Source: an uncultured Dechloromonas sp.
GTDB taxonomy: Bacteria > Pseudomonadota > Gammaproteobacteria > Burkholderiales > Rhodocyclaceae
Length of the DNA: 14,538 nucleotides
Direction: 5' to 3'
Assembly (NCBI GenBank): GCA_946477505.1
Contig: CAMKYP010000044.1
Coordinates: 1 to 14,538, forward strand
The position numbers and the translations under genes are program-made. Under the pieces are notes generated by a model. It saw only the letters and a list, made by a program, of their open reading frames with translations, was not told where the DNA came from and did not search any database. Shown here piece after piece: positions 1 to 4,878 of the stretch (within the stretch, counting starts at the first letter, position 1; each line of letters starts with the position of its first letter).

Positions 1-1182
1 GCGCGCGTTCCCGTCAAGATATGGACGCGCGATATCGAAGCCGAAGCCATGCAGCAACTGCTCAACGTCGCTTCGCTTCCCATCGTGCATGGCCACGTCG
101 CCGCCATGCCCGACGTGCACGCCGGCATCGGCGCCACCGTCGGCAGTGTCATTCCGACGCGTCAGGCGATCATCCCGGCGGCTGTCGGTGTCGACATCGG
201 CTGCGGCATGAACGCGGTGCGTACCTCGCTGACAGCCGAGCAATTGCCGGACACCTTGCGCGGGCTGCGCATGGCGATCGAAGCCGCCGTGCCGCTCGGT
301 TTCAACCAGCACGCGGCCAGCCGCATGCGGGGCAGTGCGCTGCAACGCCAGGGGCGGGGGCTGAACGACAGGCTGGATCGCATCGTCGGACGGCATCCCG
401 GCCTGACGAAGATGCAGCGTCGTTTCAACGAAACCTGGCTGTGCCAGATCGGGACGCTGGGCGGGGGAAATCACTTCATCGAGTTGTGTCTGGACGAGGC
501 GCGGCAGGTGTGGATCATGCTGCATTCCGGGTCGCGCGGCATCGGCAACGTCATCGGCCGCTATTTCATCGCTGCCGCGCAGAAGGACATGCGGCGGCAT
601 CAAGTGCGGCTGCCGGATGCCGACCTGGCGTATTTCAGCGAAGGCTCTGCGCTGTTCGACGACTATGTCGAAGCCGTCGACTGGGCGCAGGACTACGCAT
701 TGCTCAACCGGAACCGCCTGCTGGCGGCGGTGGTCGAGGCAATCAAGCCGCTGTTGCCCGGCTTCAGGCTGGAAAGCGAGGCGATCAACTGTCACCACAA
801 CTACGTCAGCCGGGAAAGCCACTTCGGCCACAGCCTGTTCATCACCCGCAAGGGGGCGATCTCGGCGCGCGACGGCGAGTTGGGCATCATCCCCGGCAGC
901 ATGGGGGCCAAGTCCTACATCGTGCGCGGCCTGGGCAATGCGCAGTCGTATTGCTCCTGCTCGCACGGCGCCGGGCGACGCATGAGCCGCAGCGCGGCCA
1001 AACGGCGCTACAGCCGCTTCGACCTCGAGGCGCAGACGGCCGGCATCGAATGCCGCAAGGACGGCGGCGTGGTCGATGAACTGCCCGCCGCCTACAAGGA
1101 CATCGACGCCGTGATGGACAACCAGCGCGATCTGGTCGAGGTCGTCCATACCTTGCGCCAAGTGCTGTGCGTGAAGGGGTGA
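1..1182 (+). CDS. rtcB: RNA-splicing ligase RtcB, copy 1 (5' end outside window)
   Basis: RtcB is a GTP- and Mn2+-dependent RNA ligase that joins 2',3'-cyclic or 3'-phosphate ends to 5'-OH ends. The frame is open from base 1 and aligns with the complete copy at 6566 from that copy's residue about 10, so only about ten codons lie outside; the ATG at 49 is internal. All signature motifs are present: VGVDIGCGM (metal-binding Asp and Cys), GGGNHFIEL and MLHSGSRGIG (metal His), AINCHHNYV, and CSCSHGAGR near bases 950-980, whose His is the residue that becomes guanylylated. The C-terminal 100 residues are about 70 percent identical by eye to copy 2, so these are clear paralogues, and copy 1 should be active. 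Its tail supplies the Shine-Dalgarno (AAGGGG, 1174-1179) for the next gene, implying translational coupling. Its promoter is outside the window, so whether RtcR controls it is unknown. Confidence 0.95.
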   Translation, partial: ARVPVKIWTRDIEAEAMQQLLNVASLPIVHGHVAAMPDVHAGIGATVGSVIPTRQAIIPAAVGVDIGCGMNAVRTSLTAEQLPDTLRGLRMAIEAAVPLGFNQHAASRMRGSALQRQGRGLNDRLDRIVGRHPGLTKMQRRFNETWLCQIGTLGGGNHFIELCLDEARQVWIMLHSGSRGIGNVIGRYFIAAAQKDMRRHQVRLPDADLAYFSEGSALFDDYVEAVDWAQDYALLNRNRLLAAVVEAIKPLLPGFRLESEAINCHHNYVSRESHFGHSLFITRKGAISARDGELGIIPGSMGAKSYIVRGLGNAQSYCSCSHGAGRRMSRSAAKRRYSRFDLEAQTAGIECRKDGGVVDELPAAYKDIDAVMDNQRDLVEVVHTLRQVLCVKG

Positions 1183-1185
1183 GCC

Positions 1186-1389
1186 ATGAGCAAGAAAGCC
1201 AAACTCGCCGCGCCGCTGATTCTTCCGCAAAGCCGCCCGCGCAACCCCGTGCTCGTCCCCGGCCTCACCCGCCGCGCCGGGCCGCACGGGGCCACGCGCA
1301 AAGCGACCCGCCACAACATGCGCCAACGCACCCGGCAATTGCTCGATGAGCTATTGACGGGCGAGGTGGCGGAATTCGAGATCGATTGA
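1186..1389 (+). CDS. Small basic protein, translationally coupled to rtcB copy 1
   Basis: This 67-residue protein is not assigned to a family. Its start is well supported: AAGGGG lies 6 bases upstream inside the end of rtcB, and only 3 bases separate the rtcB stop from this ATG. The first 45 residues are rich in Lys, Arg and Pro (for example PRNPVLVPGLTRRAG and RKATRHNMRQRTRQ), while the last 20 are acidic (LLDELLTGEVAEFEID). No membrane segment, Cys pair or signal peptide is visible. A short basic protein directly behind an RNA ligase could bind RNA or act as a ligase accessory, but that is inference from charge and position only. It is probably a real gene because of the coupling and the tidy start and stop. 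Confidence 0.6.
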   Translation: MSKKAKLAAPLILPQSRPRNPVLVPGLTRRAGPHGATRKATRHNMRQRTRQLLDELLTGEVAEFEID

Positions 1390-1397
1390 AGCGCACC

Positions 1398-1411
1398 GCC
1401 CCTGAGCGGGC
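1398..1411 (+). other. Short hairpin in the 1390-1549 gap
   Basis: GCCC (1398-1401) pairs with GGGC (1408-1411) around a 6-nt loop, and one further C-G pair (1397-1412) can close it. No T-run follows, so it is not a convincing terminator. The rest of the 1390-1549 gap holds only a possible 38-codon leader ORF. Confidence 0.2.
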
Positions 1412-1479
1412 GCTTGTCAGCACAGAAACACAGGGCCGGCGGCATCATGGGCCGCCCGCCATTTATTGAGGAGAAAGCC

Positions 1480-1596
1480 ATGCATGCAGTCACTGCCTTC
1501 GTTTCGACAACTTCCGCAAATCCGTTCAAATCCTGTCGAGGAGTCCCGCATGGACAACGAAAGCGCCGACGAAGTCATCGCCTGCCTGGGCGATGA
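1480..1596 (+). CDS. Possible 38-aa leader ORF overlapping the next gene
   Basis: An ATG at 1480 is preceded by a good ribosome binding site (GAGGAG, 1468-1473, 6 bases upstream) and opens a 38-codon frame that ends at 1596, about 47 bases inside the following gene in another frame. The peptide begins MHAVTAFVSTTSANPF and ends in a run of basic residues. Two consecutive GAGGAG-ATG units at 1468 and 1538 suggest either a coupled leader peptide controlling the 1550 gene or the remnant of a lost start. Composition alone cannot show that it is translated as a functional product. Confidence 0.25.
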   Translation: MHAVTAFVSTTSANPFKSCRGVPHGQRKRRRSHRLPGR

Positions 1597-2506
1597 ACGA
1601 CGCATTTTCCACTACTACCGCGACCGCTACAGCCTCGGCTTGTTGGGCCAATTGGCGCGGCAAGCCGGCGGACAGCTGGCGCTGAACCAGCTGCGCCAAT
1701 CTTCCTGTGCCGGCCTGCTGCAAAAACCCCGCCTGCGCCAGATGCTTGCCTCCCTCGGCAAGCAAGCCCTGAGCGAGGCTTTCATCGCCGGGCACGATCA
1801 CGACCCGCAGCAGGAAGCCTTCGTGCTCGGCATTGCGCGCTGGGGTGGTGGCAGCTATCGCGCGCGCCGCCGCCAGCAGACCTCGCGTCCCGGCTGCAAT
1901 CTGGTCCTGCAACTTAACCTGAGCCGTCGCCACGACGCGGACTATGCCCGCCTGGGCTGCGCGCCGGGGCTATTCAATTACCGGGGTCACCCGGTCTCCG
2001 GCAAGCGCAACACGCTGGCCTGGGCGCGCATCGATCTCGATTGGGCGAGCGATAGCGCCCTGATCGAGGAAATCCAGTCCGACTGGATACGCGATGTTGC
2101 CTGGCTGGCCGAGCGCTTGCAGAGCAAATTGCGGCGCGGAGCGCAGCTCGATTCGCCTGCCAAGCTCTATCGCCTCGATTGCTCCATCCGGACCGCGCTC
2201 GATTATTGCCGGCAAACCTTGGCCACCTACCGTCCGCTCTGGGACGAAGCCATGCTCTGGGCAGCCATCGGCTTCATCCGCGACGAACTGGGCGTGGCGC
2301 AAATCTACTACCACAGCGAACAAAGCGGCCGCCTGCTCAAGCGCATTACTGGCGGACTACCGCCCCGCTCGCTGTATGTTGATCTGCCGCGCCGTTTCTG
2401 CTTCAGGGAAACGCTGGAAATCCCCGAATTCCTGGTGCGCGAACCTCAGGTGCAAAAGGAATTGAAACGCTATCCAGGGTTGACCATGCTTCGCTTGGCG
2501 CTATGA
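1550..2506 (+). CDS. Uncharacterised rtcB-associated protein with an EIQSDW-type domain
   Basis: This is a 318-residue soluble protein with no signal peptide or membrane helix. I chose the ATG at 1550 because GAGGAG (1538-1543) sits 6 bases upstream; an in-frame ATG at 1466 has no such site. The best clue is residues 153-180, an NTLAWARIDLDW segment followed after five residues by LIEEIQSDW. The same arrangement, a hydrophobic strand with an Arg and then E-E-I-Q-S-D-W, is characteristic of a domain I know from phage and prophage polyvalent proteins, where it is followed by a helix and a strand much like residues 231-255 here (WDEAMLWAAIGFIRDELGV then QIYYHS). The biochemical function of that domain is not known to me. 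Residues 1-110 are helical and basic. It is the last gene of the rtcB-1 cluster and converges with rtcR, whose stop is 66 bases away. An RNA-related role is inferred from context only. Confidence 0.8.
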   Translation: MDNESADEVIACLGDERRIFHYYRDRYSLGLLGQLARQAGGQLALNQLRQSSCAGLLQKPRLRQMLASLGKQALSEAFIAGHDHDPQQEAFVLGIARWGGGSYRARRRQQTSRPGCNLVLQLNLSRRHDADYARLGCAPGLFNYRGHPVSGKRNTLAWARIDLDWASDSALIEEIQSDWIRDVAWLAERLQSKLRRGAQLDSPAKLYRLDCSIRTALDYCRQTLATYRPLWDEAMLWAAIGFIRDELGVAQIYYHSEQSGRLLKRITGGLPPRSLYVDLPRRFCFRETLEIPEFLVREPQVQKELKRYPGLTMLRLAL

Positions 2507-2572
2507 GGCAGGGCCTGCTGCAATTCGGCGCCTGCTTGAAGCGCTTTGTCTGTGCGTGGATTTGCGTGGCGA

Positions 2573-4165
2573 TCATTGTTTCGGGCGCAGCATGTCGAAT
2601 CGAAGCGCGAAGCGCGCCAGGTATTTGCGCAATCGATCGGCGTCGTTGCTTTGCCTCTTTTCAGACCGGGTCACGGCAAACAGTCGCCGCCCGGCTTCGG
2701 AGAGACTGGGGCTGGCGCGGCAGACGGCGATGACGGTATTGAGCTGGCAGCGGTCGAAGAGATCGAGCTGGTCCGCTTCGCTCCCAAGCACCTCGGCGCA
2801 GGCGTCGGTAGCGGGGGCGTCGGCCCAGGTGGCGGTGAGCCGGGCGATTTCATCGGCCACGTCGCTTTCGGTGATGCGGCCGGCTGTGGCGAGGGTGGCC
2901 AGCCGAGTAATGGAGGCGCCGAGTTCGCGGAAATTGCCGCGCCAGCGGGCTTCGTGCGAGGTCGCAAAGGCCAGGTAGCGGCGCCGTGCCTCGATGTTGA
3001 AGCGCACTTGCTGCCCCTGCTCTGCGGCAAAACGCTCCAGTTCGTAGTCGAGGTTCGGCTCGATGTCCTCCGGGCGGCCGGTGAGTCCGGGCAGGTCGAA
3101 GGTCCACAGGTTGATGCGGGCGTAGAGGTCTTCGCGGAATTTGCCCTGGCATACCCACTGACGCAGGTCGCGGTGGGTGCCGGCGATCAACTGGAAATCG
3201 CTGCTCGCTTCCTGGTCGCTGCCGAAGGGGAAAAAGCGCTTTTCCTCGATGGCCTTCAAGAGCATGGCCTGTTCGTCGAGGCCCAGTTCGCCGATTTCGT
3301 CGAGAAACAGCAGGCCGCCATCGGCGGAGCGCAGCAGCCCCGGCCTTTCCTGCTGGGCACCGGTGAAGGCGCCCTTGCTGTGGCCAAAAAGCGCGGACAT
3401 GGCCGAATCGCCGCGCAAGGTGGCGCAGTTCACTTCGATGAAGCGGCCTTTCAACTGCTGGCGCTGGCGTTTCAGTTCAAAGACGCGGCGGGCGAGAAAG
3501 GATTTGCCGGCGCCTGTTGGGCCGACCAGCAGCATGGGCGCGCGCGAGCGGCCCGCCACCTGCTCGATCTGCTCGATCATCCGGTTGAAAGCCGGGTTGC
3601 GCGTGGCGATGCCGGATTTCAGGAAAGACAGGCTGTCGTCGCGTTCGCGGGCAAAACGTTGGGCGATGCGGTCGTAGCGGGACAGGTCGAGGTCGATGAT
3701 CTCGTAGCTGCCGATGCTATTGGACACTTCCTTCTTGCGCGGCGGCGAGGTCTGCAGCAGGCGGGCCGGCAGGTAGTGCGCCTCGGCGAGCAGGAACCAG
3801 CAAATCTGTGCGACGTGCGTACCGGTGGTGATGTGGATGAGGTAATCCTCGTTTTCCGTATCGAAAGGGTAGCTGCGGGCGAGGTCGTGCAGGGCGGTGT
3901 AGACCTCCTCGAAGTCCCACGGGTCGCGTAGTTCCATTTCCACCCGCCGGAAATCGGTTTCCGGCGAAATGCGGGCGATGTCGTTGCCGACGCGCTCGGC
4001 CAAGCCTCGATTGCGCGCATCGTGGATGACTTCCAGGCGATGCACGAGCAGATCGTCCTGCTGGCAAAGCGCCACCGTCGGCCGCCATTTCTCCCAGCGG
4101 GGATTTCCCTTGCCGGTGTAGTCCAGTTGAGTGCCAAGAAAGCCGATGACGACGGTTTTTTTCAT
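2573..4165 (-). CDS. rtcR: Sigma-54-dependent transcriptional activator RtcR (CARF sensor)
   Basis: RtcR activates the rtc RNA-repair operon with sigma-54 RNA polymerase. The 530-residue length is normal for the family. Residues 1-185 form the CARF-type sensor: the N-terminal strand with GFLGTQLD, and IHITTGTHVAQICWFLLAEA near residue 110. In the family this domain senses RNA-damage ligands such as tRNA fragments or cyclic oligonucleotides. The AAA+ domain follows, with Walker A GPTGAGKS (215-222), the sigma-54 contact loop GAFTGA (265-270), Walker B GGLLFLDE (283-290) and the arginine region FREDLYAR (343-350). The C-terminus, VCRASPSLSEAGRRLF plus SNDADRLRKYLARF, matches the RtcR DNA-binding end. 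It reads away from slipin, so the intergenic region carries its own promoter and presumably its target sites. A short AGGA lies 11 bases before the ATG, a weak ribosome site, consistent with low expression. Confidence 0.96.
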   Translation of the reverse strand: MKKTVVIGFLGTQLDYTGKGNPRWEKWRPTVALCQQDDLLVHRLEVIHDARNRGLAERVGNDIARISPETDFRRVEMELRDPWDFEEVYTALHDLARSYPFDTENEDYLIHITTGTHVAQICWFLLAEAHYLPARLLQTSPPRKKEVSNSIGSYEIIDLDLSRYDRIAQRFARERDDSLSFLKSGIATRNPAFNRMIEQIEQVAGRSRAPMLLVGPTGAGKSFLARRVFELKRQRQQLKGRFIEVNCATLRGDSAMSALFGHSKGAFTGAQQERPGLLRSADGGLLFLDEIGELGLDEQAMLLKAIEEKRFFPFGSDQEASSDFQLIAGTHRDLRQWVCQGKFREDLYARINLWTFDLPGLTGRPEDIEPNLDYELERFAAEQGQQVRFNIEARRRYLAFATSHEARWRGNFRELGASITRLATLATAGRITESDVADEIARLTATWADAPATDACAEVLGSEADQLDLFDRCQLNTVIAVCRASPSLSEAGRRLFAVTRSEKRQSNDADRLRKYLARFALRFDMLRPKQ

Positions 4166-4326
4166 GGTGAGGAAAATCCTGTAGCCAACGGGGGCTCGCC
4201 ACGCTGTTCGATGATTAGATTATTTTATAAATGACTATAGCAAAAAATCGCTTCGTTGAAATTTTTGTCGGTGGTGGATTTCATAAACTTGCTTTTATTC
4301 AATTGGTTAGGCGGTTTTGACCATCC
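4166..4326. promoter_or_regulatory. AT-rich rtcR/slipin regulatory region, likely RtcR enhancer sites
   Basis: This stretch is clearly AT-rich against a GC-rich background, especially 4212-4318, and lies between rtcR and the sigma-54 promoter, where bacterial enhancer-binding proteins usually bind. Symmetries seen: CAAAAA (4241-4246) with TTTTTG (4262-4267); TTTATAAA (4224-4231); GAAAT (4258-4262) with ATTTC (4278-4282). I do not know an RtcR consensus well enough to name one as the site. Confidence 0.5.
4234..4239 (-). promoter_or_regulatory. Possible sigma-70 -10 box for rtcR
   Basis: On the minus strand TATAGT matches the TATAAT consensus at 5 of 6 positions and lies about 70 bases before the rtcR ATG. 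The -35 is poor: TTTCAA lies 16 bases further upstream. AT-richness makes chance matches likely here. Confidence 0.3.
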
Positions 4327-4342
4327 TGGCACGCCTCTCGCA
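4327..4342 (+). promoter_or_regulatory. Sigma-54 (-24/-12) promoter of the slipin-rtcB-rlaP-rtcA operon
   Basis: The sequence TGGCACG-CCTC-TCGCA matches the sigma-54 consensus TGGCACG-N4-TTGCW at all positions except one (TCGC for TTGC), with exact spacing between the GG and GC elements. It faces the repair operon and sits next to the gene of its expected activator, RtcR. Transcription should start near 4353, about 525 nt before the slipin ATG, so the structured tRNA-like region would be the first thing transcribed. Confidence 0.85.
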
Positions 4343-4379
4343 ATAGGAAGGACATCGCCGACTTGCGGTAGTGCCGACG

Positions 4380-4400
4380 GGCAGGGGGTTCCACCCCGCC
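4380..4400 (+). ncRNA. Leader hairpin A
   Basis: GGC (4380-4382) pairs with GCC (4398-4400) and GGGG (4384-4387) with CCCC (4394-4397), with one bulged A and the loop GTTCCA. The short loop with GTTC resembles a tRNA T-arm, but the match is not exact. It is the first stable hairpin after the predicted transcription start. Confidence 0.4.
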
Positions 4401-4404
4401 GGTG

Positions 4405-4438
4405 CGGTGGGATACGGAGCACTCCGGTCATTCCGCCG
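4405..4438 (+). ncRNA. Leader hairpin B, 9-bp stem
   Basis: CGGTGGGAT (4405-4413) pairs with ATTCCGCCG (4430-4438) over nine consecutive positions, two of them G-U. The 3' strand belongs to a GGTCATTCCGCCG string (4426-4438) that is nearly repeated as GGTCATCCCGCCA at 4501-4513, the 3' end of the tRNA-like element downstream. The two parts may therefore derive from related tRNA-like units. Confidence 0.45.
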
Positions 4439-4450
4439 TATGCCGCCGTC

Positions 4451-4513
4451 GCGGGGGAGCGATATTGGGGTGCCTGGTGGTTCGCTCGGGTTCGATTCCC
4501 GGTCATCCCGCCA
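4451..4513 (+). ncRNA. tRNA-like element with canonical T-arm and encoded CCA
   Basis: The T-arm is textbook: TCGGG (4486-4490), loop TTCGATT (4491-4497), CCCGG (4498-4502). It is followed by a 7-nt acceptor-type strand TCATCCC (4503-4509), a discriminator G and CCA (4511-4513). Two closing helices are possible and exclude each other. In fold 1, GGGGTG (4467-4472) pairs with CATCCC, giving an acceptor/T-arm minihelix of 47 nt with a proper CCA tail. In fold 2, GCGGGG (4451-4456) pairs with TCCCGC (4506-4511) and GAGCGA (4457-4462) with TCGCTC (4482-4487), a three-way junction. In neither fold is there a D-arm or an anticodon arm, so it is not a translating tRNA. It lies downstream of the sigma-54 promoter. 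Confidence 0.65.
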
Positions 4514-4585
4514 CTGGATAGCTCAGTCGGGTAGAGCAACCGTCTCATCAACGGTCTGACGCGGGTTCGAATCCCGCTCCGGAAA
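4514..4585 (+). ncRNA. tRNA-like cloverleaf with CAU anticodon and shortened acceptor stem
   Basis: The fold has a 5-bp acceptor CTGGA/TCCGG (4514-4518 with 4578-4582, one G-U), TA at positions 8-9, D-stem GCTC/GAGC (4521-4524, 4534-4537) with loop AGTCGGGTA, anticodon stem ACCGT/ACGGT (4539-4543, 4551-4555), loop CTCATCA with anticodon CAT at 4546-4548, a 5-nt variable loop, and T-stem GCGGG/CCCGC (4561-4565, 4573-4577) with loop TTCGAAT. CAU reads Met, or Ile2 if modified. It departs from a working tRNA in three ways: the outer two acceptor pairs are missing, no CCA is encoded, and C follows the anticodon where A is normal. It starts at the base right after the CCA of the preceding element. 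It is probably a tRNA mimic or decayed tRNA rather than a decoding tRNA. Confidence 0.7.
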
Positions 4586-4610
4586 CTGTCCTTCCACGAC
4601 AGTGGTTTTA
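4585..4610 (+). terminator. Hairpin with short T-run after the tRNA-like RNAs
   Basis: ACTGTC (4585-4590) pairs perfectly with GACAGT (4598-4603) around a 7-nt loop, followed by GGTTTTA. The stem is short and the T-run interrupted, so it would be a weak terminator or attenuator at most. It could separate the tRNA-like RNAs from slipin, or mark a processing site. CAGTGG (4600-4605) can instead pair with CCACTG (4511-4516). Confidence 0.35.
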
Positions 4611-4660
4611 TGCAGTACCCGTCGGCTGCGGATTGCGCGAGCACCCGCCGCCGGTCTGGT

Positions 4661-4697
4661 CCGACGCTTCGGTCCGCTTGTGCGGCAGAGCGTTCGG
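4661..4697 (+). ncRNA. Long leader hairpin C
   Basis: CCGACGCT (4661-4668) pairs with AGCGTTCGG (4689-4697) over 8 pairs with one bulged T, and an upper stem CCGC (4674-4677) pairs with GCGG (4682-4685) around TTGT. The two-storey shape with an internal loop would be stable in RNA. Its role is unknown. Confidence 0.4.
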
Positions 4698-4806
4698 TGC
4701 CGGAGGGCGGGGTAGCGTGGCTTTGGCGATGACGCCGGTGCCGTCGCCAGCCCAGGCCTGCCGCACCGGATGCTCCCCCGTGCGAGCCAGCCGCGGCGCC
4801 CACCGG

Positions 4807-4822
4807 GCCGGCGTGAGCCGGC
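4807..4822 (+). ncRNA. Leader hairpin D with GTGA tetraloop
   Basis: GCCGGC (4807-4812), GTGA (4813-4816), GCCGGC (4817-4822): a perfect 6-bp GC stem with a GNRA-type tetraloop, 56 bases before the slipin ATG. GNRA loops are common RNA tertiary or protein contact points. Confidence 0.5.
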
Positions 4823-4878
4823 AGCGTTTGATGACGAATTGTGAAGATGAAGTGTGAAAGTGAAGAGGGAGAAGAAAG

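Larger units (their letters stand above)
4611..4878 (+). other. Structured slipin leader without a convincing gene
   Basis: No open frame in this stretch has a credible start and composition; frames crossing it on the minus strand are shadows. Two strong RNA hairpins stand out, listed separately at 4661-4697 and 4807-4822. The last 40 bases turn purine-rich (GAAGATGAAGTGTGAAAGTGAAGAGGG is split across 4841-4867) and end in the slipin ribosome site GAGGGAG (4865-4871). Confidence 0.5.

Noticed and set aside
2503..2733. 76-codon frame whose ATG overlaps the stop of the 1550 gene and begins with a membrane-like segment
   Set aside because: The coupling is tempting, but most of the frame lies antisense to the conserved end of rtcR, and the hydrophobic part is only about 17 residues.
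2546..3931. Open frame of 461 codons on the plus strand
   Set aside because: It is a shadow of rtcR, rich in Gly and Ala, with no family features.
4241..4267. CAAAAA/TTTTTG inverted repeat as a terminator for rtcR or slipin
   Set aside because: It lies upstream of both start codons, so it cannot end either gene. It is listed as a possible protein-binding symmetry.
4514..4585. Functional elongator tRNA-Met gene
   Set aside because: The acceptor stem lacks two pairs, CCA is absent, and C follows the anticodon. I kept it as tRNA-like only.
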